Under the pieces are notes generated by a model. That model saw only the letters and a list, made by a program, of their open reading frames with translations, was not told the DNA's origin and ran no database searches. A stretch of DNA of 64,000 nucleotides, from positions 185,693-249,692 of the forward strand of contig JAJFIR010000036.1 in the NCBI GenBank assembly GCA_021774795.1, read 5' to 3'. This DNA comes from Emcibacteraceae bacterium (lineage in GTDB: Bacteria > Pseudomonadota > Alphaproteobacteria > Sphingomonadales > Emcibacteraceae). Made by a program: the position numbers and the translations under genes. How positions within the stretch are numbered: position 1 is the stretch's first letter; every line of letters begins with the position of its first letter. Below are positions 1-9,970 of this stretch, piece by piece.

Positions 1-783
1 ATCATAAATATTATTGCAGGAATTGTTGATAAGACAAACGGAAATGTAGAAGTCTGGGGATTTGACATTAACGAAGATACGAGAAATGCCAAAGCCAATA
101 TCGGTATTGTACCCCAGGAAATAAATTTTGACGTCTATTTCACACCTTTTGAAATATTAGAACTTTATGCCGGTTATTACGGCATACCAAAAGCGGAGCG
201 CCGTTCAGAAGAAATATTAGAAGCCATGCGCCTGGAAGAGCAACGCGATGCATACACGCGCTTTTTATCGGGCGGAATGAAGCGTCGGTTGCTTGTTGGA
301 AAAGCGATGGTACACAGCCCGCCTATTTTAGTGCTCGATGAGCCCACTGCCGGTGTTGATGTGGAGCTTCGGCAACATATCTGGCAATATGTCCGTGATC
401 TAAACGAAAAGGGCGTAACGATCGTCCTGACCACTCACTATCTTGAAGAGGCGGAAGAACTATGTGATGAAATAGCCATCATAAATCACGGTGAACTTGT
501 CATTTGTGATAAAACCCCCAACTTGTTAAAGCAGCTTGATGAGAAAATGGTGGTAATACATCCGGTGTCTGCAATTGATGAAGTACCAATTGAAATCAGG
601 GAAATCGGTGCCAAGTTAAACGAAGAGGGTGCCATCGTCATTCATTTTAGTCCAAGTGTTATCACTGTAGGGCAAATTTTGGATAAAGTTGCAAAAACCT
701 CGATTGAAATTGCTGATTTAAGAACAGAAGAAAGCGATCTTGAGGATATTTTTCTGCAACTTACAAAAAGTGAGAAAGAATAA
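1..783 (+). CDS. ABC-2 type transporter ATP-binding protein (5' end cut by window)
   Basis: The reading frame is open from base 1, so the gene starts upstream and Walker A is not visible. What remains carries a Q-loop (VPQE, near base 115), the ABC signature LSGGMKRR (near base 268), Walker B ILVLDEPTAGVD (near base 325) and the H-loop TTHYLEEAEELCD. The long E-rich linker after the switch histidine and the TEESDLEDIFLQLT ending are usual for ATPases of ABC-2 exporters (YadG/CcmA-like, COG1131). It would energise export through a separate permease. nadB follows after 12 bases, so the permease is not downstream and may lie before the window. The substrate is unknown. Confidence 0.9.
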   Translation: MINIIAGIVDKTNGNVEVWGFDINEDTRNAKANIGIVPQEINFDVYFTPFEILELYAGYYGIPKAERRSEEILEAMRLEEQRDAYTRFLSGGMKRRLLVGKAMVHSPPILVLDEPTAGVDVELRQHIWQYVRDLNEKGVTIVLTTHYLEEAEELCDEIAIINHGELVICDKTPNLLKQLDEKMVVIHPVSAIDEVPIEIREIGAKLNEEGAIVIHFSPSVITVGQILDKVAKTSIEIADLRTEESDLEDIFLQLTKSEKE

Positions 784-795
784 GAGACGATAGGC

Positions 796-2427
796 ATGTC
801 TTTGAACCATGATTTTGACGTATTGGTAATTGGAAGTGGCGCAGCCGGTTTGAGCCTTGCTCTACATGTGGCGGATCATGCCAAAGTCGCTGTACTATCC
901 AAAAATAAGATATCCAGTGGCAGCACGTCTTGGGCACAAGGAGGAATTGCGGCGGTTCTGGATGACCGTGATACTATGGAATCTCATATCGAGGATACTT
1001 TAAATGCCGGCGGCGGTTTATGTGACTATGAAGCGGTAAAGTTTGTTGTAAGCCAAGGAAAAGAAGCAATTAACTGGCTTATTAACAATGGGGCTGATTT
1101 TACCAGGGATACAGAGTTTGATAAAGAAAAAATTGTTGATGGCGACTATCATTTAACGAAAGAAGGCGGTCATTCATTTCGCCGCGTTATACACAATGCC
1201 GATGCCACGGGCAAAGAAGTACAGATTTCGTTGGAAAAAAAAGTAAGAAAACATCCCAATATTAAGTTATTCGAACATCATATGGCCGTCGATTTGGTAG
1301 GCACCAAGAAACCGAGCGCAAAAATGCAGAAATGTATTGGGGCTTACGTCCTTGATACAAAGCGCGGTAAAATTGATGTATTTCGCGCAAAGGCTACTGT
1401 GCTTGCCACGGGCGGCGCAAGCCGTGCGTACCTTTATACGTCAAACCCCGACGGCTCCACCGGGGACGGCATTGCGATGGCGTGGCGTCTTGGATGCAGG
1501 GTTGCAAATATGGAATTTAACCAGTTTCATCCGACTTGCCTCTATCATCCTGAGGCACGTACTTTTCTTTTAACGGAAGCACTTCGCGGTGAAGGTGCTT
1601 ATCTTCTCCTACCCAACGGGAAACGGTTTATGGACCGCTTTGATGAAAGGGCGGAACTCGCGCCGCGCGATGTGGTGGCTCATGCCATTGATCATGAAAT
1701 GAAACGGCTTGGTGTTGATTGTTTGTATCTGGATATTTCCCATAAAGATGATGACTTTATTAAAGAACATTTTCCGACAATTTATAAAAGGTGCTTGAAA
1801 CTGGGATATGATCTGACAAAAGATCCTATTCCGATCGTTCCTGCTGCTCATTACACTTGCGGCGGTGTAATGGCTGATTTGAATGCACGTACCGATGTCG
1901 GAAATCTTTATGCAATAGGGGAAGTTGCCCACACCGGCCTTCACGGAGCCAACCGTATGGCTAGCAATTCACTTCTTGAATGTCTGGTATTTGCAAATTC
2001 AGCTGCAAAAGACATATTGAAAAACTTAAAAAAAGAAAAACGGTTTGGGGAAATTAAACCGTGGGACGAAAGCCGGGTTACCGATTCTGATGAAGAAGTC
2101 GTCGTTTCCCATAACTGGAATGAACTTCGTCATTTCATGTGGGATTATGTAGGCATTGTTCGAACAACACGTCGGTTGCAGCGGGCCGCAAGACGCATTG
2201 ATATGCTCGCCGGAGAGATAAGAGAATATTATAGTTTTTTTCGCATCAGCCCGGATCTTCTGGAGCTTAGAAATCTGGTCACCGTTGCTGATTTAATTGT
2301 CCATTCGGCACTTCTGAGAACAGAGAGCCGCGGTCTTCATCACACCCTTGATTTTCTTGATAAAGATCCGGATATGGATGGCCGCAGCACCATATTAAAA
2401 CCACCGAGACGACCACATAGCAGGTAG
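796..2427 (+). CDS. nadB: L-aspartate oxidase
   Basis: Flavoprotein that oxidises L-aspartate to iminoaspartate, the first step of de novo NAD synthesis. The 543-residue length fits the family. The N-terminus has a Rossmann FAD motif ([13 protein letters not shown], residues about 11-23), then the [14 protein letters not shown] flavin-binding stretch, the [24 protein letters not shown] active-site region shortened here to its core, and the C-terminal [16 protein letters not shown]. These separate NadB from SdhA and FrdA. The start codon is ATG with only a weak AGGC upstream. No nadA or nadC is in the window. Its stop codon abuts the stop of the convergent DUF2794 gene with no intervening base. 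Confidence 0.93.
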   Translation: MSLNHDFDVLVIGSGAAGLSLALHVADHAKVAVLSKNKISSGSTSWAQGGIAAVLDDRDTMESHIEDTLNAGGGLCDYEAVKFVVSQGKEAINWLINNGADFTRDTEFDKEKIVDGDYHLTKEGGHSFRRVIHNADATGKEVQISLEKKVRKHPNIKLFEHHMAVDLVGTKKPSAKMQKCIGAYVLDTKRGKIDVFRAKATVLATGGASRAYLYTSNPDGSTGDGIAMAWRLGCRVANMEFNQFHPTCLYHPEARTFLLTEALRGEGAYLLLPNGKRFMDRFDERAELAPRDVVAHAIDHEMKRLGVDCLYLDISHKDDDFIKEHFPTIYKRCLKLGYDLTKDPIPIVPAAHYTCGGVMADLNARTDVGNLYAIGEVAHTGLHGANRMASNSLLECLVFANSAAKDILKNLKKEKRFGEIKPWDESRVTDSDEEVVVSHNWNELRHFMWDYVGIVRTTRRLQRAARRIDMLAGEIREYYSFFRISPDLLELRNLVTVADLIVHSALLRTESRGLHHTLDFLDKDPDMDGRSTILKPPRRPHSR

Positions 2428-2787
2428 CTATTTTACTAGTTTTATTAATTTTTTTTCAAAATACTTCAAAACCTGGTCCAGCTCCTGGCCGCGTTTTATA
2501 ATCTGATCCTGGCTCCCGAGAATAGCAAACGCACCTTGCTTATGTCTTAACGAAGGGTTTTTGGTGATGCGGAATATTGGTCTCTCACTTGTTTTACGAA
2601 ATACAGCAAATGTTGCCGTATCACGGGTTCCGGAAACGGCATAATCTTTCCAATGTCCGGACGCCACCATTTTCCCATAAATGTTTAAAATGGCCTCAAA
2701 TTCGCGACGTTCAAAAAATATGGAAGGCTGTGCTGACCGTTTATGATGGGCCGCGTGAAATGGAATTATTGTTGATTGATCCGACAT
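2428..2787 (-). CDS. DUF2794 family protein
   Basis: A 119-residue soluble protein. The core FFERREFEAILNIYGKMVASGHWKDYA, then FAVFRKTSERPIFRITKNPSL and RHKQGAFAI with a basic C-terminus, matches the alphaproteobacterial DUF2794 family as I remember it. The function is unknown. The frame extends upstream to a TTG at 2823, but the ATG at 2787 (MSDQST) is the more natural start. Neither candidate has a strong ribosome site. The gene is convergent with nadB and their stop codons touch (2427/2428). Confidence 0.75.
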   Translation of the reverse strand: MSDQSTIIPFHAAHHKRSAQPSIFFERREFEAILNIYGKMVASGHWKDYAVSGTRDTATFAVFRKTSERPIFRITKNPSLRHKQGAFAILGSQDQIIKRGQELDQVLKYFEKKLIKLVK

Positions 2788-3030
2788 TAATTTTATTTTG
2801 AAGCCATTGGCAAACGAATGCAACTAGAATTGCCACAAAATAACCTTAATTCACTCTTAACTCCGCCTCAATTGGTTTTTATAACTGAAAATTGTTAGTC
2901 CCTGTAGTCAGTTGGTCTAAATGTTGCGAAACCCTTTTCCCTCCCCTTCACCCAGCAATGTTTAATCAACTGGCTGCATTTTTATTTAAGACATGTTATT
3001 GTTTTGAAGAATGAAAAAAGGGATATACTC

Positions 3031-3720
3031 ATGAAACTTTTCGAATTGGTTGGTCGCGACAAAACCCGGGGCTTTAGTCCATTTGTCTGGCGTACAAAAC
3101 TGGCGCTTGCTCATAAAGGACTTAAACCTGAACTGGTTCCGCTGCGTTTTACGGAAATTCAGGACGTTGTGGCCTTCGCCGGCAGTAAAAAAGTCCCTGT
3201 ACTTGTTGATGGTGAAGCAACTATCAAAGACAGTTGGGATATTGCATGCTATTTGGAAGACAATTATTCAGATAAACCTTCTTTATTTGGCGGCGACGAA
3301 GCAAGAACAGCCCCAAAGTTACTCAGTCTACAGGTCGCCAAACATCTGCTGATGCCATTATTTAAAACGTTGTTTGCTGATATTCACGATATTCTGGATG
3401 AAGAGGATCAGAACTATTTTCGAAAGACCCGCGAACCACGAATCGGTTGCTCTCTTGAAGAAGCCAGAAAAACCCATAAAAGTTCGCTTAAAATCTTTCA
3501 AAATAACCTTTGGCCCTACAATCAATACTTAAAAGATGCTCAGTATTTATCTGGTGTCCGGCCCGCTTATAATGACTATATGTTATACAGCACATTTCTC
3601 TGGGCGCGCTGCACCAGTTCGATAAAATTATTTAATGAAGATGTTCCAATTGCATCCTGGATAGGCAGAATGGACAAGTTATTTGATGGGTTGGGCGGTT
3701 GCGCCAAAAAGATTGAATAA
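3031..3720 (+). CDS. Glutathione S-transferase family protein
   Basis: About 229 residues with a thioredoxin-like N-domain: MKLFELVGRD, then SPFVWRTKLALAHKGL, KVPVLVDG (the cis-Pro glutathione-binding loop) and TIKDSWDIACYLED (the family's E/D-S motif, here D-S). An all-helical C-domain follows. The SPFVWR segment resembles LigE/beta-etherase-type GSTs, so glutathione-dependent cleavage or conjugation is plausible, but the substrate cannot be read from sequence. ATG at 3031 is chosen because AAAAGGGA lies 7-8 bases upstream; an in-frame TTG at 3004 lacks such a site. The gene stands alone between DUF2794 and htpG. Confidence 0.8.
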   Translation: MKLFELVGRDKTRGFSPFVWRTKLALAHKGLKPELVPLRFTEIQDVVAFAGSKKVPVLVDGEATIKDSWDIACYLEDNYSDKPSLFGGDEARTAPKLLSLQVAKHLLMPLFKTLFADIHDILDEEDQNYFRKTREPRIGCSLEEARKTHKSSLKIFQNNLWPYNQYLKDAQYLSGVRPAYNDYMLYSTFLWARCTSSIKLFNEDVPIASWIGRMDKLFDGLGGCAKKIE

Positions 3721-3745
3721 AAAACAAATTAATCTGCCAGATACC

Positions 3746-3773
3746 CTTGAATTCACCAATGATTACGCCATAT
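3746..3773 (+). promoter_or_regulatory. Heat-shock (sigma-32/RpoH type) promoter of htpG
   Basis: CTTGAAT at 3746-3752 is followed, after 13 bases, by CGCCATAT at 3766-3773. This matches the classical sigma-32 pattern CTTGAAA-N11-16-CCCCATNT at all but two informative positions. The expected transcript start near 3780 leaves a leader of about 30 bases before the htpG ATG. The match is seen in the sequence; use by RpoH is inferred. Confidence 0.6.
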
Positions 3774-3810
3774 TCAACATTATAGATAACTAATTCAGGA
3801 ATTGTGGAAT

Positions 3811-5685
3811 ATGACAACCGAAAAAATGGGATTTGAAGCAGAAGTCTCGCGCCTTTTACACATGATGGTGCACTCCGTTTACAGTGATAGAGAGATTTTT
3901 CTTCGTGAGCTGATTTCTAATGCCTCTGATGCGTGTGACAAGTTGCGTTATGAAGGATTAACCAACGGCGAATTGCTAAAAGATAATGGCGAATTTGCCA
4001 TTGATATAAATCTGGACAAAGAGAATAAAACGCTCACCATTTCTGATAATGGTATTGGAATGAACAGGGAAGATCTAATTTCCCATCTTGGCACCATCGC
4101 AAGAAGCGGAACATCTGCATTTATGGAAAATCTGTCTGGTGACGATAAAAAAGACGCCAACCTTATTGGTCAGTTTGGTGTTGGTTTTTATTCGGTCTTT
4201 ATGATTGCAGATAAAGTCGAAGTATTAAGTAAAAAAGCGGGTGAAAATCAAGCATATCTTTGGGCGTCAGACGGCATTGGTGAATATACTATTTCCGACG
4301 CAGAAAAAGACACAAACGGTACACAGATTACTTTGCATATTAAGAAAGACGCCGACGAGTTCCTGGAAGTGCTGCGTCTTAAAAATATCATCAAGACATA
4401 TAGCGACCATATTACCCTGCCGATAACCCTGATCAGCAAAAATGAGGATAAAGACGCCGAGGAAAAAGAGAATTCTGAGCGAGTGAATGACGGTACTGCA
4501 CTTTGGGCAAGGTCGAAATCTGATATAAGCGAAGAACAGTATAAAGAGTTTTATCATCATGTTGCCCATGCATTTGATGATCCGGCAACAACTATTCATT
4601 ACAGGGCAGAAGGAAAAATCGAATATACCGTACTTCTTTTTATCCCCAGCCAACAACCTATGGATCTTTTTGATCCTGCCCGTAAACCAAAAGTAAAGCT
4701 CTATGTTAAACGTGTATTTATAACCGAAGACTGCGAAGATTTACTTCCCGGCTATCTGCGGTTTATGCGTGGGGTTGTTGATAGCGAAGACCTGCCGCTT
4801 AATATTAGTCGGGAAATGCTGCAAAATAATCCTGTCATGACCAGTATTCGAAATGCCGTAACAAAGCGGATATTAACAGAGCTTGAAAAGAAAGCGAAGA
4901 AAGACGCAGAGGGCTATAACGAATTTTGGAATTCATTTGGGTCGGTATTAAAAGAAGGAGTTTATGAGGACTTTTCCCGCCGTGATCAAATTCTAAAAAT
5001 GGCTCGTTTTGAAAGCACTGCGGATAATGGTCTTACCGGGCTGGATGATTATCTGTCTCGTATGAATAAAGATCAGGACACTATTTATTATGTCACCGCC
5101 GATAGTTTGGCTGCCGCCAAACGTTCGCCTCAGCTGGAAGGCTTCAAAGCCAAGGACATCGAAGTTCTTTATTTCACAGACCCCGTTGATGAGTTTTGGC
5201 TGCAAATGGTGCCGGAATTTGAAGGTAAGAAGTTTGGATCCGTTACGCGCGGCGCGGCAGAACTTGATGATAAGGAAAAAAATAAAAAGAAGAAAAGTAA
5301 ACCTGAGCTGGACGCCCTTATCGCTGTGCTCAAGACAAATTTGGGTGAATCCGTGAAGGACGTTCGACCATCAAATCGCTTGACCGATAGTGCCGTGTGT
5401 TTGGTGGCAGACGATGACGATATGGATATGCATATGGAACGTATCTTAAAAATGCACAATAAACTGGACGGTGCTGCGAGTGCGCGGGTGCTGGAAATTA
5501 ACGCTGATAATGATTTGATCAAAGCACTTTCCAAGCAAGCAACAAAAGATGGTTCGGTCGATACTCTTAAAGAAGCATCGCAAATTTTACTTGACCAGGC
5601 GCGGATAATGGAAGGCGACTTGCCTGAAGATCCAGTTGGTTTCGCGTCGCGGCTTTCAAATATGATGGCGAGCAGTTTTAAATAA
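3811..5685 (+). CDS. htpG: Chaperone HtpG (Hsp90)
   Basis: Cytosolic ATP-dependent Hsp90 chaperone, about 624 residues as usual for the family. GHKL ATPase motifs are present: ELISNASDACDKLRY (residues about 31-45, with the ATP-contacting Asn and Asp), DNGIGMN (about 83) and GQFGVGFYSVFMIA (about 120). The middle-domain LYVKRVFITEDCEDLLPGYL and LPLNISREMLQ segments follow. ATG at 3811 gives MTTEKMGFEAEV, with CAGGA upstream; the frame extends 9 bases further to a TTG. A lysine-rich stretch EKNKKKKSKPE lies near residue 490. Preceded by a sigma-32-like promoter. Confidence 0.95.
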   Translation: MTTEKMGFEAEVSRLLHMMVHSVYSDREIFLRELISNASDACDKLRYEGLTNGELLKDNGEFAIDINLDKENKTLTISDNGIGMNREDLISHLGTIARSGTSAFMENLSGDDKKDANLIGQFGVGFYSVFMIADKVEVLSKKAGENQAYLWASDGIGEYTISDAEKDTNGTQITLHIKKDADEFLEVLRLKNIIKTYSDHITLPITLISKNEDKDAEEKENSERVNDGTALWARSKSDISEEQYKEFYHHVAHAFDDPATTIHYRAEGKIEYTVLLFIPSQQPMDLFDPARKPKVKLYVKRVFITEDCEDLLPGYLRFMRGVVDSEDLPLNISREMLQNNPVMTSIRNAVTKRILTELEKKAKKDAEGYNEFWNSFGSVLKEGVYEDFSRRDQILKMARFESTADNGLTGLDDYLSRMNKDQDTIYYVTADSLAAAKRSPQLEGFKAKDIEVLYFTDPVDEFWLQMVPEFEGKKFGSVTRGAAELDDKEKNKKKKSKPELDALIAVLKTNLGESVKDVRPSNRLTDSAVCLVADDDDMDMHMERILKMHNKLDGAASARVLEINADNDLIKALSKQATKDGSVDTLKEASQILLDQARIMEGDLPEDPVGFASRLSNMMASSFK

Positions 5686-5696
5686 ATATTAGTGGG

Positions 5697-5748
5697 GACC
5701 GGCTTTCATAGTTTTAGATGATAGTCGGCCGCACGTTCCTTTTTTCAC
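5697..5748 (+). terminator. Possible weak terminator after htpG
   Basis: CCGGCT shortly after the htpG stop can pair with AGTCGG about 18 bases later (one G-U pair), and a run of six T follows some ten bases downstream of the stem. The spacing to the T-run is poor, so this is a tentative call. Confidence 0.3.
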
Positions 5749-5842
5749 TCTTTTAGATAAAACTCTATGAATTTGGTAATCACTTCTTCACGATTTGAGC
5801 GTAAAATCCTGCCTTAAAGTGCAGATTAATGTGGAGAGTAAA

Positions 5843-6694
5843 GTGTCGGATAACAAAGCCGTTATGGACCCCGGTCTTGAGGGCGCAATTTCCATTAATG
5901 GGGTTATTTCGCGAAGTTATACATACTTTATGCATAATTTCGATAAATTTTTGAAATTGGCTTTAGGTCCGATTCTAATATGGGTCGCATTGGAAATAGG
6001 CACTGACTATTTTTATCTGGAACAGGGCAAAGCTTATGATACCACCGTTCCACGCGCGATGATTTGCGCCGGCTTTGCTCTTTTATGGTATCGACAATTT
6101 CTGATGGGATCAGAACATGCCACTTATTCTCAGCTTGTAGACCATATTGTCGCCCCGGGTGTTTTTAATTTACACAATTTATTTTGGTCGGCTATTCGCA
6201 TAGTCATCACAACTATAGTACTTTTTGTTCCCACATTGATTTTATCAATTAGCTTTATGGTTTATCAGTATTCACAAGGTCAATATTTGAACGACGTTGC
6301 GATCCAGGATATCGCCTTTAAGAGCACTACATTGGTAATATTGTTATTTTCGCCAATTTTGGTACGTCTTTCTTTATATACCGTCGGTATCGCTTTAGGT
6401 CGCCGTAAGATGAGCTTAAGAAGTGTTTGGGAAAAAACATCTGGAAATACTGTCACGTTATGGCTTTTAATTTTAAGGGCCTTTTTACCGATAAGTCTAT
6501 ACAGTTATTTTGTCACATGGGCTTTTGCAAAATTTGCTACGCAGTTCGATTTAAATTATTTTTGGGAAGGTATTGCGGTTCATCTGCCTACTGCATTTTT
6601 CACCTTTATGATGCTGGCGATTGTTGTCGCGGCAAACGCTGAAGCTTTCAAGGTGATTTTTGGTATCAGAATTGCCGAAAGAAAAGAGACATAA
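5843..6694 (+). CDS. Polytopic membrane protein of unknown function
   Basis: About 283 residues, with roughly six hydrophobic segments (near residues 40-60, 80-100, 120-150, 160-190, 205-235 and 245-275) and no motif I recognise. The start is set at GTG 5843 because GGAG lies 6 bases upstream; a longer frame from TTG 5795 has no ribosome site. The protein looks like an inner-membrane protein with short loops and no obvious catalytic residues. It is a single-gene unit between htpG and the convergent acnA, closed by the shared terminator at about 6694-6734. Confidence 0.7.
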   Translation: MSDNKAVMDPGLEGAISINGVISRSYTYFMHNFDKFLKLALGPILIWVALEIGTDYFYLEQGKAYDTTVPRAMICAGFALLWYRQFLMGSEHATYSQLVDHIVAPGVFNLHNLFWSAIRIVITTIVLFVPTLILSISFMVYQYSQGQYLNDVAIQDIAFKSTTLVILLFSPILVRLSLYTVGIALGRRKMSLRSVWEKTSGNTVTLWLLILRAFLPISLYSYFVTWAFAKFATQFDLNYFWEGIAVHLPTAFFTFMMLAIVVAANAEAFKVIFGIRIAERKET

Positions 6695-6734
6695 AAAAAA
6701 GGCCGGCTTAAAATTCTTAAGTCGGCCTTTTTTT
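6694..6734. terminator. Bidirectional intrinsic terminator between convergent genes
   Basis: AAAAAAAGGCCGGCTTAA pairs with TTAAGTCGGCCTTTTTTT across a short AATTC-type loop, with one mismatch. A-tracts and T-tracts on both sides let it act on both strands. It ends the membrane-protein gene (+) and acnA (-). Confidence 0.85.
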
Positions 6735-6748
6735 AACTAATTCCCGGC

Positions 6749-9433
6749 CTATTCAGCGGCTAAATTTCTCAGCACAAAATGTAAGATGCCACCATTCTTA
6801 TAATATTCTACTTCATTAGCAGTATCGATGCGGCTTAAGACCTTAATGTCTTTTGTATCGCCATTTTTATATGTGATTTTCACATCAACATCTTGTTGTG
6901 GCTCAATTCCGCCAGCTATCCCCGTAATATCAAATGTCTCTGATCCGGTTAGGCCGAGGCTTTCGCGGTTATCGTTTCTTTTAAACTGAAGAGGAAGCAC
7001 ACCCATACCAACAAGATTTGATCTGTGAATACGTTCGAAGCTTTCTACTATTACTGCTTTAACACCTAAAAGGTTTGTACCCTTTGCCGCCCAGTCACGG
7101 GACGATCCTGTGCCATATTCCTTGCCACCAACCACGACAAGGTCTGTTCCGCTTTCCTGATATTTCATGGACGCATCATAAATGCTCATCTGTTCACCGG
7201 ATGGAATGTGGGTTGTGATGCCACCTTCCGTGCCAGGCGCCATTAGGTTACGAAGCCGCACATTCGCGAATGTGCCGCGCATCATGACTTGGTGGTTTCC
7301 ACGTCTGGAGCCGTATGAATTGAAGTCAGTTTGTGCTATGCCGTTATCAGATAAGTATTTTCCGGCCGGTGAATCTGCTTTAATCGCTCCGGCGGGTGAA
7401 ATATGGTCCGTGGTAATGCTGTCGCCAAGAAGCGCAAGAAGGTTCGCGTTCTTAATATCGGACATCCCACCGATATCCATGGTCATAGCTTGGAAATAAG
7501 GCGGGTGTTGAATATAGGTGCTATTATCGTTCCAAGCATAGGTTTCTCCTTCCGGGAAGACAATATTTTGCCAATCTTTGGTTCCGTCAAATACATTTTT
7601 GTAGCGCTCTATAAACATTTCACGTGTTAAAGAGGTACGTGTCGCCTCTTCAACTTCTGCATTAGAAGGCCAAATATCCTTTAAATAAACGTCATTGCCA
7701 TTTCCATCGGTACCAATCGCGTCTCTGGTAATGTCAATCTGCAAACTACCTGCAATTGCATACGCCACAACGAGCGGCGGGGAGGCAAGATATGATGACT
7801 TAAGATCCTGGCTGACACGACCTTCAAAATTACGATTGCCACTAAGTACTGACGCACAAATAAGCTCATTGTCGTTAATGGTTTTGCGTAAATGCTCCGC
7901 TAGCGGGCCAGAATTACCAATACATGTTGTACATCCGTATCCAACTAAATCAAAGCCGAGCGCATCCAGGTGTTCAGTCAGGCCAGCCTTATCCAAATAG
8001 TCAGTCACAACCTGCGATCCAGGCGCAAGAGATGTTTTGACCCATGGCTTGGGTTTTAAACCAAGTGAATTTGCTTTTTTAGCGACCAGTCCTGCGGCAA
8101 GCATAACGTCAGGGTTTGACGTATTTGTGCAGGACGTAATCGCGGCAATAAGGACATCACCGTGACCCAGTTCAAAATCCTTGCCGGCGACGGCATATTT
8201 ATTATCTTTGTCCGCAGATTTTCCTCTGGTCTCAAGTACATCGTTAAACGCTGAAGCAGCGTTGCTGAGTGCTACTCGGTCTTGTGGTCGGCTCGGGCCA
8301 GCAAGGCTAGGTTCCACAGTGCTAAGGTCGAGCGATAATCCAGATGTATATTCAGGATCGGGGGTTGATGCATCACGCCACATGCCTTGTTCTTTGGCGT
8401 ATGCTTCAACAAGATCAACTGTTTCATCATCACGTCCAGAGAACGCCAAATAATCAAGTGTCGCTTTAGAGACGGGGAAGAAGCCGCATGTTGCGCCATA
8501 TTCTGGTGCCATATTGGCGACGGTTGCTTGGTCGGCAAGGGTCATTTCATCAAGACCGTTACCGTAAAATTCAACAAATTTTCCGACCACGCCGTGCTTA
8601 CGAAGCATTTCAACCACCGTGAGTACGATATCCGTTGCCGTAATTCCCTCACGTGTTTTTCCGGTCAGCTTAAAGCCGACGACTTCCGGTATCAACATGG
8701 AAACCGGCTGGCCAAGCATTGCCGCTTCGGCTTCGATACCGCCGACACCCCAACCGAGCACGGCCAAACCATTAATCATTGTTGTATGACTGTCCGTACC
8801 TACACATGTGTCTGGGAAGGCAATGGTTTTACCGTCAACGTCTGCCGTCCAAACTGTTTTCGCGATATATTCCAAATTCACTTGATGACAAATACCGGTT
8901 CCTGGTGGCACAGCGCTGAAATTATCAAAGCTGTTTTGTCCCCAGCGTAAAAACTGGTAACGTTCATTATTGCGTGACATTTCGAGATCAACATTTTGTT
9001 GAAATGATTTATTGGTTCCAAAATTATCAACCATAACACTGTGATCGATAACCAGATCAACCGGACTTAAAGGATTAATTTGATTGGGTTTTCCGCCAAG
9101 TTCTACAACGGCATTACGCATAGCTGCCAAGTCAACAACAGCCGGAACCCCGGTAAAATCCTGCATTAAGACGCGTGCCGGACGATATTGAATTTCGCGG
9201 TTCATCCGTTTTTCTTCCTGCCAGTCAACGATGGCCTGAACATCTTCGGTCGAAACAGTGATGCCATCCTCGTAGCGCAACAGGTTTTCAAGAAGCACTT
9301 TCATTGAGTAGGGTAGACGCGAGATATCGCCTAGTTTTTTTGCTGCTTCGGGAAGAGAATAATAGTCATATTCTTTATCGCCCACGTTAAGTGTACGGCG
9401 TGTTTTCAGGGTATCTTGACCAACTGTTGCCAC
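6749..9433 (-). CDS. acnA: Aconitate hydratase A
   Basis: TCA-cycle enzyme interconverting citrate and isocitrate through a [4Fe-4S] cluster. 894 residues, the usual AcnA/IRP1 length. Visible motifs: [25 protein letters not shown] shortened to [18 protein letters not shown] (first cluster Cys), [12 protein letters not shown] (the two other cluster Cys), and the C-terminal swivel domain with SSRDWAAKG. The start is GTG at 9433, with AAGGAG 7 bases upstream and a protein beginning [15 protein letters not shown]; the open frame runs 27 bases further without a better site. Its position beside ccmA is common in alphaproteobacteria. It works in the same pathway as the sdh operon at 34-37.5 kb. Confidence 0.96.
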   Translation of the reverse strand: MATVGQDTLKTRRTLNVGDKEYDYYSLPEAAKKLGDISRLPYSMKVLLENLLRYEDGITVSTEDVQAIVDWQEEKRMNREIQYRPARVLMQDFTGVPAVVDLAAMRNAVVELGGKPNQINPLSPVDLVIDHSVMVDNFGTNKSFQQNVDLEMSRNNERYQFLRWGQNSFDNFSAVPPGTGICHQVNLEYIAKTVWTADVDGKTIAFPDTCVGTDSHTTMINGLAVLGWGVGGIEAEAAMLGQPVSMLIPEVVGFKLTGKTREGITATDIVLTVVEMLRKHGVVGKFVEFYGNGLDEMTLADQATVANMAPEYGATCGFFPVSKATLDYLAFSGRDDETVDLVEAYAKEQGMWRDASTPDPEYTSGLSLDLSTVEPSLAGPSRPQDRVALSNAASAFNDVLETRGKSADKDNKYAVAGKDFELGHGDVLIAAITSCTNTSNPDVMLAAGLVAKKANSLGLKPKPWVKTSLAPGSQVVTDYLDKAGLTEHLDALGFDLVGYGCTTCIGNSGPLAEHLRKTINDNELICASVLSGNRNFEGRVSQDLKSSYLASPPLVVAYAIAGSLQIDITRDAIGTDGNGNDVYLKDIWPSNAEVEEATRTSLTREMFIERYKNVFDGTKDWQNIVFPEGETYAWNDNSTYIQHPPYFQAMTMDIGGMSDIKNANLLALLGDSITTDHISPAGAIKADSPAGKYLSDNGIAQTDFNSYGSRRGNHQVMMRGTFANVRLRNLMAPGTEGGITTHIPSGEQMSIYDASMKYQESGTDLVVVGGKEYGTGSSRDWAAKGTNLLGVKAVIVESFERIHRSNLVGMGVLPLQFKRNDNRESLGLTGSETFDITGIAGGIEPQQDVDVKITYKNGDTKDIKVLSRIDTANEVEYYKNGGILHFVLRNLAAE

Positions 9434-9659
9434 GGTTAAACTCCTTATTATTTTTATCAATGAATTATAGGCATGTTTTGACTTAAAAACAGTAATTGTT
9501 CAAGGAAAAACATCTTTATGCCAGAGCAAGTGGTTAATTATTCGTTAAAATATGTCTTCATTGCCTTTATTTGTCTGAAAAAGACCTTAATCGGGTCAAG
9601 AAATAAACCAATTGTTTCTCCATAGTGGCTTTACTGGAAAATTAAACGAAGTGAATATT

Positions 9660-9887
9660 ATGATTTATCAACAAAAAACAAAGTCAGAATTTATTGCTGG
9701 ATTTTTCAACGCTAAGAATTTTATGATTAGCTTGATGGTTGCCACTTTTTTGGTATTTGCCTCGGGAACATCATCGTTAAAAGATGGTGAAGAGCTTTTC
9801 TCCATAATCGTTGGTGCGGGATTATTTTCTGTGGCCGCCGGTGTATTGATTTGGGCGAAAGAAATATCAAATAAACTATACCACTAA
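9660..9887 (+). CDS. Small two-helix membrane protein, unknown
   Basis: 75 residues from ATG 9660 (MIYQQKTKSEFIAG), with two hydrophobic segments (MISLMVATFLVFASG and IIVGAGLFSVAAGVLIWA) joined by a short polar loop. No family recognised. The frame is open to a TTG at 9612, and the ribosome site (AACGAAGTG) is weak, so the start is uncertain. It lies in the acnA-ccmA divergent gap and could be a small inner-membrane protein or, less likely, a chance frame. Confidence 0.5.
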   Translation: MIYQQKTKSEFIAGFFNAKNFMISLMVATFLVFASGTSSLKDGEELFSIIVGAGLFSVAAGVLIWAKEISNKLYH

Positions 9888-9970
9888 ACTCGGCTCTTCT
9901 CTCATCTTAAATATGCTGCTATAGCTTTTATTGCATATAACAATAGGCCTAACAGCGAGCAGATGTTTAA

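Noticed and set aside
8387..8950. A 187-codon open frame on the plus strand inside acnA
   Set aside because: It lies wholly within the well-supported aconitase gene on the other strand and has no ribosome site or recognisable protein features.
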